Shown: piece by piece, positions 23,470-31,687 of the stretch | Layout of the letters: the number at the start of each line of letters is the position of its first letter | Position numbering within the stretch: position 1 is the stretch's first letter | Origin: Desulfobacteraceae bacterium | GTDB lineage: Bacteria > Desulfobacterota > Desulfobacteria > Desulfobacterales > Desulfosalsimonadaceae | Reading direction: 5' to 3' | Assembly: GCA_011390465.1 (NCBI GenBank) | Contig: JAABSH010000027.1 | Span: forward strand, 1 to 49,871 | Length of the DNA: 49,871 bases | The notes under the pieces: generated by a model | Databases searched by the model: none | What the model saw: only the letters and a program-made list of their open reading frames with translations | Told to the model about the DNA's origin: nothing | Translations under genes and position numbers: made by a program

Positions 23470-26142
23470 ATGAGCCGTTATATTTCCTTCTGCATTAATT
23501 ACCCCAAAACCGCCATTCTTGTGCTGTTGCTGATCACCGGCGCCCTTTTGCCGGGGATGTTTCTGCTTGAAATCGACAATTCCATTGAAACCCTCATGCC
23601 GAAACATGACAGCCAGTATATCTTTTACAATGAAGTCAAAAAAACATTCGGCGATAACGGCCAGTTCGTGGTGATGGCGGTGAGCGCCGATCCTCTGTTT
23701 TCCCCCCATACCCTGGCCGCCCTGGACCGGTTCGTTGCTGATCTGGAAGCATATTCTGATTTTGATGAACCACTGGAAACCGCACGGCTGAACCGGCTCC
23801 AGGCATTTACCGGCAAAGAGGCCGTGCCGGCAGCGAAAATCCTTGACGCCTTTGATGACGATCCCGTTTTTCAGCGTGTGGTGCAGCGAAAACTGGCGCA
23901 TCTGTTTGACACCACACCTGTTCTGGGCCCGCGTCAATTGAAAAAGCTTGAAACTGCCGTCAAAAAAACCTTTGATCTCAAAAAGGCCGAGGTTACAGAT
24001 GATATTTTGTCGCCGCTCACGGCCAATGATATCACCGGAGCGGCCGATACCCTTGAAATCTACGATCTTATCGAAACAGACGTCCGTGGAAACCGGCAAC
24101 TGCCGAAAACAGCGGCGGAAATCCGGGAATTCAAACACCGCCTGCTGCGCAATCCTGCTTTTGAAAATGTGCTCTACACCCGGGAAGGCGACGGGGGCAA
24201 GATTTCAGATTTCGGGATTCTTCTAAAATTCAAAGACCTGGAAGACCGGGACCCGGCCACCCGGGAGATACTGGAAATCATCAAATTCCACACCGATCTT
24301 CATATCGTTTATACCGGCATGCCCGTGGTTTACGTCCGGGCAGTGGATTATATTCACATTGACTCCATGACCCTGGTGCCCATTGTCATGCTGGTGGCAA
24401 TGCTGATTTTCTATCTCAATTTCCGGTCCCTGCGCGGGGTGCTGCTCCCGTTGCTGTGCCTGGGCATGGCCGAGGTCTGGGTGCTGGGGCTTATGGGATA
24501 TATGGGATTCCGCATCACCATTATGGGATCATCGCTGCCGCCGCTGATGATCGCCATCAGCAGTTCCTATGCCATCCATATCCTGAACCAGTATTACAAT
24601 GACTTTGATCTGATCTCGAAACGGGGCACAAAAGAAGGGCTTTTTCTGTCCATGAACCACATTGCCCTGACCGTTCTGCTCACCGGCCTGACCACCTGCA
24701 TCGCGTTTGTTACCCTGTGCACCAGCCAGCTGTCCGCCATTCGGGAATGGGGCATTTTCTGCGGGCTGGGGGCGCTGTTTGCGGTCATGATTACCAGCGC
24801 CATGATTCCCGCGGCCCTGACCCTGCTTCCCCACACCTTTCCCGCGGCCATTCGCCGCCGCACAGATCCCCGGGCCGGGCAGCGGGGCACCCTCACGGAT
24901 AAAATACTCAAGGTATTTACCCGATGGGCACTGGTACATTACAAAAAGGTGGTGCTGATCACCGGGATTTTTGCCGCGGTGGCCATTGCCGGGCTGGTGC
25001 AGCTTCGGGTGGACACGGCCTATGTGAGCTATTTTAAGGAACACAGCCAGGTTCGCCAGGGGGTTAACGCCATTGGTGAAAAATTCGGCGGCGGCTGGGG
25101 GTTTGACATTCTCATTGATTCCGGCCGGCCGGAAGGAGCAAAATCCCCGGAATTTCTGAATTTCATGGAAGCCTTCCGCCGGTGGCTGACCGCGGATGAA
25201 AACGCGGATCTCAAAATCGGCCGCACGGACGGATTTTCCGATGTCATTAAAACCATGCACATGGCCATGAACAATGACGATCCCGATGCCTGGGCCATTC
25301 CGGAAAACGCCACGGATATTGCCGATTACCTTGAAATTTACGGGGGCGAAGACACGGATGCGGACGGCCGGTATGACGAATTTGAACCGTTTGTGGACAT
25401 TGATTATCAGACCTGTGACGTGCTGGCCCGGCTCTGCCGGAAAGAAGGCCAGCTGGTGGGAACATCGGAAGTCCGGGAGATCGTGGGCAAAATAAAAGCC
25501 TACCTGAACACGCACATTCCGGAAGGGGCGTCGTTTCACATCACCGGCTTTCCCATCATGGAAGTGCAGGTCTCCCATTATCTGGTCATGGGACAGATCC
25601 AGACCCTTATCCTGTCACTGGTGATCGTGGATCTTATCTCCATTCTGCTGTTTCAGCATTTTTCCGCCGGCCTGCTGGCCCTGATCCCCATGGGACTGGC
25701 AGTGCTGGTCAATTTCGGGGTCATGGGGTGGTTCCGCATTGCCCTGGACATGAGCACATCCGTCATCGCCGCGGTCACCATCGGTATCGGAATTGATGAT
25801 ACCATTCATTTTATGAACAATTTCCGGCATAACCGGGCCAGGGGATACAGCATTGACCAGTCCATCGAGCGCACCCTGCAAGTGGCCGGCAAAGCCATTA
25901 TTTTTACGTCCCTGGCCCTGATTTTCGGTTTTCTGGTTTTTTTGTTCTCCCGGTTTATCCCCATGAATCTGCTGGGCATTCTGTTGTCGCTGACCATGGT
26001 GGTGACCACCCTTGCCGCCCTGGTGGTGCTGCCGGCCTTCATTAAAATCACCGGCGTCAACCTGAGCCCGCCCGCAAAACAAACCTGGCTCACCCGCCAC
26101 CTGAACCTCAGCCGGTGGTTCGGACTGGATGAAATTGATTAA
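23470..26142 (+). CDS. RND/MMPL superfamily exporter
   Basis: An 890-residue RND-type transporter (COG1033 class) with the twofold layout: an N-terminal helix, a large extracytoplasmic loop, a block of helices (about 300-460), a further helix (about 490-510), a second large loop and a final helix block (about 710-870). The proton-relay signature GIGIDDTIHFMNNFRHNRARG stands in the second block. Such proteins move lipids or hydrophobic compounds; this substrate is not known. The second loop has a calcium-binding-like segment DTDADGRYDEFE near residues 627-640. CCAGGAG precedes ATG 23470. The zinc-ribbon gene starts 2 bp after its stop. Confidence 0.88.
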   Translation: MSRYISFCINYPKTAILVLLLITGALLPGMFLLEIDNSIETLMPKHDSQYIFYNEVKKTFGDNGQFVVMAVSADPLFSPHTLAALDRFVADLEAYSDFDEPLETARLNRLQAFTGKEAVPAAKILDAFDDDPVFQRVVQRKLAHLFDTTPVLGPRQLKKLETAVKKTFDLKKAEVTDDILSPLTANDITGAADTLEIYDLIETDVRGNRQLPKTAAEIREFKHRLLRNPAFENVLYTREGDGGKISDFGILLKFKDLEDRDPATREILEIIKFHTDLHIVYTGMPVVYVRAVDYIHIDSMTLVPIVMLVAMLIFYLNFRSLRGVLLPLLCLGMAEVWVLGLMGYMGFRITIMGSSLPPLMIAISSSYAIHILNQYYNDFDLISKRGTKEGLFLSMNHIALTVLLTGLTTCIAFVTLCTSQLSAIREWGIFCGLGALFAVMITSAMIPAALTLLPHTFPAAIRRRTDPRAGQRGTLTDKILKVFTRWALVHYKKVVLITGIFAAVAIAGLVQLRVDTAYVSYFKEHSQVRQGVNAIGEKFGGGWGFDILIDSGRPEGAKSPEFLNFMEAFRRWLTADENADLKIGRTDGFSDVIKTMHMAMNNDDPDAWAIPENATDIADYLEIYGGEDTDADGRYDEFEPFVDIDYQTCDVLARLCRKEGQLVGTSEVREIVGKIKAYLNTHIPEGASFHITGFPIMEVQVSHYLVMGQIQTLILSLVIVDLISILLFQHFSAGLLALIPMGLAVLVNFGVMGWFRIALDMSTSVIAAVTIGIGIDDTIHFMNNFRHNRARGYSIDQSIERTLQVAGKAIIFTSLALIFGFLVFLFSRFIPMNLLGILLSLTMVVTTLAALVVLPAFIKITGVNLSPPAKQTWLTRHLNLSRWFGLDEID

Positions 26143-26144
26143 CC

Positions 26145-26948
26145 ATGAAAAATGATATTCCCCGAAAAATCTGCACCAAATGCGGCCGGCTGAAACCGGT
26201 AACGGATTTTTACGAAAACAAATACAGCCCGGACGGGCGGTATACGTTCTGTAAAACCTGTTTTGACCGGCTCGTGAGCACCACTGCCGATCAGCCGTCA
26301 AAAAAAGCAAAAAGTTCGACAACAAAAGGCGGGTCCGGCCCCTCCGGAAACGATAAGGACCTCTCAGAAAAGCCGGCCACAGCGGAAAAAACGACATCCG
26401 AAAAAATTACACCGGAAAAAGCTGTACCGAAAAAAGCCGCGCCCGAAAAGATTACACCGGAAAAGGTTGTACCGGAAAAAACTGAAAAAAAGCTGAAAGG
26501 CGAACTTTCGCCGACCCCTGCGGCACCTGCTTCAGGGCCGGCTGAAACATTTGACTTTATTGATGCGCTCATTGAAACCGAAACCACCCGGCAGGCCCTT
26601 GCCAGGGCAATCTTAAAAACACCCCGCCAGGTTACCAAAATCAGGATGCGCCGGAGAATCTGCAACGGGTGCGGCAAAACCGAAGACATCGACCAGGTGG
26701 AAAACAATACCGTTATCCCGGTGCATGCCTGGTTCTGCGACATCTGCCGCCAGCACTCCGCGTCCCGATGGGTGCGCAAGGGAACTGTGGTCTGCGACCA
26801 GTGGGGGCGGGAGTTTAAAATCACCAAACTCATCAGCCCGGAGCTGGTGATGGGCCGGCCCCTTGCCGCCGCCGGCAAAAGCATCCCAAAATCCGTTAAA
26901 ATCTACGGCTCCTGGAAAGCCGTGAAATTCCGCACCCGGCAATCTTAA
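26145..26948 (+). CDS. Protein with two zinc ribbons joined by Lys/Pro/Glu repeat linker
   Basis: A 267-residue protein I do not recognise as a named family. N-terminus: CTKCG (Cys10, Cys13) ... FCKTCF, a compact Cys4 zinc ribbon with the pattern LKPVTDFYENKYSPDGRYTFC also seen in HNH-associated and phage-like proteins. Middle (about 45-125): low-complexity repeats around (T/V)(P)EK. C-terminus: second Cys4 site CNGCG ... FCDIC in a basic region (KIRMRRRIC). Two zinc ribbons and high basicity suggest nucleic-acid binding; this is inference. It begins two bases after the RND exporter and is probably co-transcribed with it. Confidence 0.7.
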   Translation: MKNDIPRKICTKCGRLKPVTDFYENKYSPDGRYTFCKTCFDRLVSTTADQPSKKAKSSTTKGGSGPSGNDKDLSEKPATAEKTTSEKITPEKAVPKKAAPEKITPEKVVPEKTEKKLKGELSPTPAAPASGPAETFDFIDALIETETTRQALARAILKTPRQVTKIRMRRRICNGCGKTEDIDQVENNTVIPVHAWFCDICRQHSASRWVRKGTVVCDQWGREFKITKLISPELVMGRPLAAAGKSIPKSVKIYGSWKAVKFRTRQS

Positions 26949-26964
26949 CAACACGGGCGGAAAC

Positions 26965-27201
26965 TCAGGAAATCTTCTTTACGGCCACCGCATCCAGGGG
27001 ACAGGCTTCAATACAATCCCAGCAGGCAAGGCACCGGTCCTGAAAAATCACCGGCGGCTCAAACGCCCCGTCAATCTGCTGCATTACTTTATGGGTACAG
27101 GCGGCTGCGGCCGCACATTTTCCCTCATCCGGACTGCACAGATCCGGCCGACAAATGTCATACATCACCATGGCAAACGTTTTTTTGGACTGAAGACTCA
27201 T
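26965..27201 (-). CDS. Small ferredoxin-like Fe-S protein
   Basis: A 78-residue cytoplasmic protein with one canonical 4Fe-4S motif CLACWDCIEACP near the C-terminus and a second group of four cysteines in the N-terminal half (CRPDLCSPDEGKC...AC) with non-standard spacing. The latter may bind a second cluster or zinc. GGATAA precedes ATG 27201. It is convergent with the zinc-ribbon gene (16 bp apart) and 31 bp from the subtilase gene on the same strand. Electron transfer is the general inference; no partner is evident. Confidence 0.8.
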   Translation of the reverse strand: MSLQSKKTFAMVMYDICRPDLCSPDEGKCAAAAACTHKVMQQIDGAFEPPVIFQDRCLACWDCIEACPLDAVAVKKIS

Positions 27202-27232
27202 TATTTATCCTGACTTTAAAGCTGAAACAAAA

Positions 27233-29188
27233 TTATAACGACGCAATAAAACACCCGGAATCACCGCCGGAACCCGATGCTTCAGTTTCCGGTGCCACAT
27301 CCGGCAACGGATCCGGCGCCAAATCCGACGATGGGCCGGAAGGGATTGTGCCTTCCATGGCCGCCAAAACCGCGGCCCGGGCATTCACCCGCCCGCCGGC
27401 AGCCACCTTTCCGGCCAGACGGGGAAGCAAATCCACCGTATTTATCATGACCTGCCTGACCTGCGCGTAATTCAGAGCCGGCGCGGCAGACCAGACCAGA
27501 CCGGCCACTCCCGCCACCACCGGGGTGGCCATGGACGTGCCGCTTTTAAATCCGTATTCATCCCCGGAAAACCGCCATTTTATGCCGGAAAGAAAGATGT
27601 CATCCAGGTACACCCCGTCAAAAAAAACATTGTTATCCGCACGCAGGGCAAACCGCAGGTAAAAATCATCAAACTCCGCGTCATTGCTCCAGATCACCAG
27701 GTGTTCAATGCCCTGAGAAAACCCGGTTAAGGTGCTGATGGTTTCGTAATTTCCGTCCGGTGAACCGGCAAATCCAATATCTAAAAAATCATACCCCTGC
27801 TCCAGGGCATACCACACGTTAAACCGCAGGTTCAATCCGCGAAACCCTTCAGCGGGAACCGGTTTTGCCGTGCGGATATAGGAAAACGCATTATTGTGGT
27901 AATTGCCGACAGAATCCACCGCAACCGTGGAATTAAAAGTTTTGTCATACACGGTAACCCAAGGGTCATATTTCCCGTCCGTTATCCATGGATTTTCCGG
28001 GGACTCAAAATCATCTGTGAAAATAACGGTCCGTTCCGGCGGGGTGGTGCTGTAAATATTGGACACCACGCCGCTGCCCCCCGGGGCGGCCAGATCCACG
28101 GACATGCTGCCGTAATTGGAATACCCGGCCAAATCATCGTTTTCATTTGTGGCTGCCACACTGATGATATTATCCAGTTTATACCCGGCCGGATACACCG
28201 GCACCCTGTCATTATCAAGCCCGTCATTGCCGGCTGCCGCCACCACCAGCACCCCGGCAGCCCCGGCCATCTCATAGGCCTCATACAGAAACCGGCTGTA
28301 GGACGGTCCGCCGAAACTGCAATTGAGGATATCAGCCCCGTTTTCCACTGCATAGAGAACCGCTTCCAGCACCACCAGGGTGGTGGCGTTAAACGGTGAA
28401 TTTTCAAACAGGTCAAAAATCTGCACCGGCATGATCCGGGCCTGCCACATCACGCCGGCCGCGCCAATGCCGTTATTGCCCTCCGCCGCAATAATGCCGG
28501 CCACATGGGTGCCGTGGCCGTCACCGTAAAGATCTTTGGAATAATCCGAGGGATTGTTGTCATAATTTACAAAATCCCATCCCTGCACATCATCCACATA
28601 TCCATTTTCATCATCATCAATGCCGTTTTCCGGGATTTCTTCCCGGTTAGACCATATATTGTTTTTCAAATCCGGATGATCCATTGCCACACCGGAATCG
28701 ATCACCGCAATCACCACTTCAGGGCTGCCGGTTTCCAGTTCCCAGGCAGCGGTTGCGGAAATATCCGCCCCCGGGGTCCCGGCAATGTCATGCACGCGCT
28801 GGCCGGTATTTTCCAGATACCACAGCCGGCCGAAATCCCGGTCATCCGGTACCTGCCCGGGACTGTAAAAATAATTGGGTTCCGCGTGATCCACGGCCCG
28901 AACCCCGGAGAGCATTTCCATGGCATCGGCAGGGGTCATGCCGGCCGGCAGGCGCCAGTATTCCACATTCAGGGCCGGTACGGTGCGGATGACCCGGGCA
29001 CCGACCCGCTCCCGTGCCTGAATTTTGTCCGCGGAAACAACCTGTTCATGAAACCGGACCAGCAGCTCGCAGGCGGCAAATCCCTCATCCCCATGGCGTT
29101 TTTCATCCGCTGCCCATGCGCCCGCGCTGACGGTCACGGCCATAAAAAAAACAAGCACCACCAGCGGCCTGATGTCCTTTTTAATCAT
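27233..29188 (-). CDS. Secreted subtilisin-like (S8) serine protease
   Basis: A roughly 651-residue exported protease. Signal peptide MIKKDIRPLVVLVFFMAVTVSAGAWA, an inhibitor-like propeptide, then the catalytic triad: Asp164 in AVIDSGVAMDHPD, His228 in GDGHGTHVAGI, the oxyanion Asn in AAAGNDG, and Ser in SGTSMATPVVAGVAG (about residue 550). A jelly-roll insert lies between Asn and Ser blocks. An acidic segment NGIDDDENGYVDD probably binds calcium. The protein ends SGGDSGCFIASL, which looks like the start of the Cys-containing CFIATAAYGS tail of many deltaproteobacterial exported proteins, cut short by a stop. ATG 29188 is preferred over 29245 because the signal peptide begins there. Confidence 0.9.
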   Translation of the reverse strand: MIKKDIRPLVVLVFFMAVTVSAGAWAADEKRHGDEGFAACELLVRFHEQVVSADKIQARERVGARVIRTVPALNVEYWRLPAGMTPADAMEMLSGVRAVDHAEPNYFYSPGQVPDDRDFGRLWYLENTGQRVHDIAGTPGADISATAAWELETGSPEVVIAVIDSGVAMDHPDLKNNIWSNREEIPENGIDDDENGYVDDVQGWDFVNYDNNPSDYSKDLYGDGHGTHVAGIIAAEGNNGIGAAGVMWQARIMPVQIFDLFENSPFNATTLVVLEAVLYAVENGADILNCSFGGPSYSRFLYEAYEMAGAAGVLVVAAAGNDGLDNDRVPVYPAGYKLDNIISVAATNENDDLAGYSNYGSMSVDLAAPGGSGVVSNIYSTTPPERTVIFTDDFESPENPWITDGKYDPWVTVYDKTFNSTVAVDSVGNYHNNAFSYIRTAKPVPAEGFRGLNLRFNVWYALEQGYDFLDIGFAGSPDGNYETISTLTGFSQGIEHLVIWSNDAEFDDFYLRFALRADNNVFFDGVYLDDIFLSGIKWRFSGDEYGFKSGTSMATPVVAGVAGLVWSAAPALNYAQVRQVMINTVDLLPRLAGKVAAGGRVNARAAVLAAMEGTIPSGPSSDLAPDPLPDVAPETEASGSGGDSGCFIASL

Positions 29189-29367
29189 TTTCAATTGTCC
29201 GGTCTGGTTTTCCAGAATTGCGTTAAAAATTTTGTTCCTGATCATCGGTCACAGGTTTTTTTGTTGACAGGAACACAATCCCTTTCTAATCATAATGAAT
29301 ATAAATCAGAAAGTTATTTCATTTACAATCTTGAACTACCCTCTTTTTATGTTTTGGAGCGCTGACC

Positions 29368-31074
29368 ATGAACACGCTGTTGCTTGCAGGGATTATTTTG
29401 GGCAGCTACGTCATTGCCTATCATACCTATGGTAAATTTTTAGGCCGGAAAATCTTCCGGCTGGCCGCGGACAACGTCTGCCCCTCCCATTCCCTCCGGG
29501 ATGACATTGATTTTGTTCCCACAGACAAACACATCCTGTTCGGCCATCACTTCACCTCCATTGCCGGGCTTGGCCCCATTGTGGGCCCGGCAGTGGCCGT
29601 AATCTGGGGGTGGGTGCCGGCGGCCCTGTGGGTGCTGTTCGGCTCCATTTTCATTGGCGCGGTCCACGATTTCGGGGCGCTGGTGGTGTCGCTGCGCCAT
29701 AACGGGAGATCCATCGGCGATCTGGCCGCAGACATTATCAACCACCGGCTCAGAACCCTTTTTCTGCTGATCATTTTTCTTTCCCTGCTCATTTTAATCG
29801 CCGTGTTTGCCCTGATCATCGCCATTTTGTTCACCATGTATCCCCAGGCCGTGATCCCGGTCTGGATCGAAGTGCCCATTGCCATCTGGCTGGGGCACAT
29901 GGTCTATAAAAAAAATTACAGCCATGTGCGGCTGGGCATTGTTGCGGTGGTGCTGATGTATCTGTTCGTCTTTATCGGCGCCTACCTGCCGGTGGACCTG
30001 ACAGCTCTCGGGCTGAGCGAAGCAAATACCCTGATTGCCTGGATGCTGATTCTCTTTGGATACGCCTATATTGCTTCCACGCTTCCGGTACAGACCCTGC
30101 TCCAGCCCCGGGATTACATTAACTCCCATCAGCTGTTCATTGCCCTTGCCCTGCTGGTTTTAGGCGCTGTGGTGTCCCGGCCGGAAATCGTGGCCCCGGC
30201 CTATGATCCCTCACCGGCAGGCGCACCCCCGGTATGGCCCTTTCTGTTTGTGGTCATTGCCTGCGGCGCGGTTTCCGGGTTTCACAGCCTGGTCAGCTCC
30301 GGCACTTCATCCAAGCAGTGTTTTTCAGAAAAAGACGCGCGGTTTATCGGATACGGCGCCATGCTCATGGAAGGCACCCTCGCCACACTGGTGATGGTGG
30401 CCATCATCGGCGGCATCGGCATGGGACTGAAAACCGGGGCCGGGGATCTGCTGACCGGAACAGCGGCCTTCTCCCATTATTATGCTTCCTGGGCCGCGGT
30501 GTCAGGCCTGGGGGCCAAAATCGGCGCCTTTGTCCAGGGGGCCGCCAACATGATCGGGACCTGCGGCATCCCGGAAAATATCACCATCACCATTATGGGG
30601 GTGTTTATCGTATCCTTTGCCGCCACCACCCTGGATACCGCCACCCGGCTGCAGCGATACATCATAGGAGAACTGGCCCTGGCCCATCATATGCCGTTTC
30701 TGGCCCGGCGGCATCCGGCCACGACAGCCGCGGTGGCCTCTGCCTTTCTGCTGGCCTTTTACAACGGCTCCGGCAAAGGGGCCCTTGTGCTCTGGCCCCT
30801 GTTCGGCACGGTGAACCAGCTGCTGGCGTCCATGGCCCTGCTGGTAATTACTGTTTATCTTTCCAGAAAACGCATTGCCTTGCAATACACCTTTATTCCC
30901 ATGATTTTTATGATTGTAATGACCGGATGGGCCATGCTGCTGAACCTGAACACTTATTTCAGGGACCAAAACTGGCTGCTGTGCGGCATCGGCACCCTTG
31001 TTTTCGCCCTTGAAGTGTGGATGATCGCGGAGGCGGGATTGTACGTGCGGCAGCGCCAAAAACACAGCGATTAA
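29368..31074 (+). CDS. cstA: CstA-family carbon starvation transporter
   Basis: A 568-residue membrane protein of the CstA family (peptide or pyruvate uptake in E. coli relatives), shorter than the roughly 700-residue E. coli protein. Family blocks: TDKHILFGHHFTSIAGLGPIVGPA, GAVHDFGALVVSLRHNGRSIGDLA, GFHSLVSSGTSSKQ, and the C-terminal FLLAFYNGSGKGALVLWPLFGTVNQLLA. About 15 hydrophobic helices are visible. TTGGAGCGCTGACC precedes ATG 29368. It ends at a hairpin terminator shared with the convergent PEGA lipoprotein gene. Confidence 0.93.
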   Translation: MNTLLLAGIILGSYVIAYHTYGKFLGRKIFRLAADNVCPSHSLRDDIDFVPTDKHILFGHHFTSIAGLGPIVGPAVAVIWGWVPAALWVLFGSIFIGAVHDFGALVVSLRHNGRSIGDLAADIINHRLRTLFLLIIFLSLLILIAVFALIIAILFTMYPQAVIPVWIEVPIAIWLGHMVYKKNYSHVRLGIVAVVLMYLFVFIGAYLPVDLTALGLSEANTLIAWMLILFGYAYIASTLPVQTLLQPRDYINSHQLFIALALLVLGAVVSRPEIVAPAYDPSPAGAPPVWPFLFVVIACGAVSGFHSLVSSGTSSKQCFSEKDARFIGYGAMLMEGTLATLVMVAIIGGIGMGLKTGAGDLLTGTAAFSHYYASWAAVSGLGAKIGAFVQGAANMIGTCGIPENITITIMGVFIVSFAATTLDTATRLQRYIIGELALAHHMPFLARRHPATTAAVASAFLLAFYNGSGKGALVLWPLFGTVNQLLASMALLVITVYLSRKRIALQYTFIPMIFMIVMTGWAMLLNLNTYFRDQNWLLCGIGTLVFALEVWMIAEAGLYVRQRQKHSD

Positions 31075-31133
31075 CCAGGCACCGACGGGGCAGCGGAGAT
31101 ATCTGCGGGTTGAGGTGAAAAATTTAACGCAAG

Positions 31134-31174
31134 ATCAGGAAACCCCCTATTCGTCTGCGGTTTCCTGATTTTTG
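31134..31174 (+). terminator. Intrinsic terminator of cstA, overlapping the opposite gene
   Basis: ATCAGGAAACC (31134-31144) and GGTTTCCTGAT (31159-31169) form a perfect 11-bp stem with a 14-base loop, followed by TTTTT on the plus strand. It begins 60 bp after the cstA stop and overlaps the last codons of the convergent PEGA lipoprotein gene (31147 onward). Confidence 0.75.
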
Positions 31175-31491
31175 AGGGGTCGCAGCTTGAACAAAATTTC
31201 TTCCGGCACATAGCTGAGATCCGCCCGGACCGGTGTTTCATGAAAAATCTGGACCTCGGGCTCATAACCGGGTCGCTGGGCCTGAATCATAAAATCATCG
31301 GTTTTCTTCATGGGCCAGGGATACCATTTATCATAAAAACGATGATAAATGGGCGTTTTACCAATATATTCATTATTGATCCGGATATCGGCAAACGCAG
31401 GAGCAGAATCGATCCGCACCAGTTTGGATGTGCAGCCACCCACCATACCTGAAATAACAACCGCCAGCACCAGCTGGAAAGCCCTGTTCAT
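31147..31491 (-). CDS. PEGA-domain lipoprotein
   Basis: A 114-residue lipoprotein: signal peptide MNRAFQLVLAVVISGMVGGC with lipobox VGGC (Cys20), then a PEGA-type beta domain (VRIDSAPAFADIRINNEYIGKTPIYHRF) in which PxxAxIxINxxxxGxTP is the family signature. PEGA domains are surface-layer or envelope modules of unknown detailed function. Start 31491 follows GGAAGGAGTTGCGCA; an upstream in-frame start at 31521 would place ten residues ahead of the signal peptide. Its 3' end forms part of the cstA terminator. Confidence 0.82.
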   Translation of the reverse strand: MNRAFQLVLAVVISGMVGGCTSKLVRIDSAPAFADIRINNEYIGKTPIYHRFYDKWYPWPMKKTDDFMIQAQRPGYEPEVQIFHETPVRADLSYVPEEILFKLRPLKNQETADE

Positions 31492-31651
31492 TGCGCAACT
31501 CCTTCCTGTTTTTTTATGCATGCCCCAACACCCGCGAATGACGCTTTATCGTTTGATATTTGATAACATATTCAATTTACAGACACAAGAAAAGCTTCTG
31601 CCTGAGCATGATAAAATTGTTCCGGAAAACGCCCGCGGCGATCCTTATTCA

Positions 31652-31672
31652 ATGTTCGATGTTCGATGTTCA
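31652..31672. repeat. Short heptad array, ATGTTCG type
   Basis: Three 7-bp units, ATGTTCG, ATGTTCG, ATGTTCA, reverse complement of the CGAACAT units at 5969-6003. It lies between the PEGA lipoprotein and the 3' end of the radical SAM gene (about 165 bp non-coding, otherwise unremarkable). Confidence 0.75.
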
Positions 31673-31687
31673 TAACTCTTATTGCCG

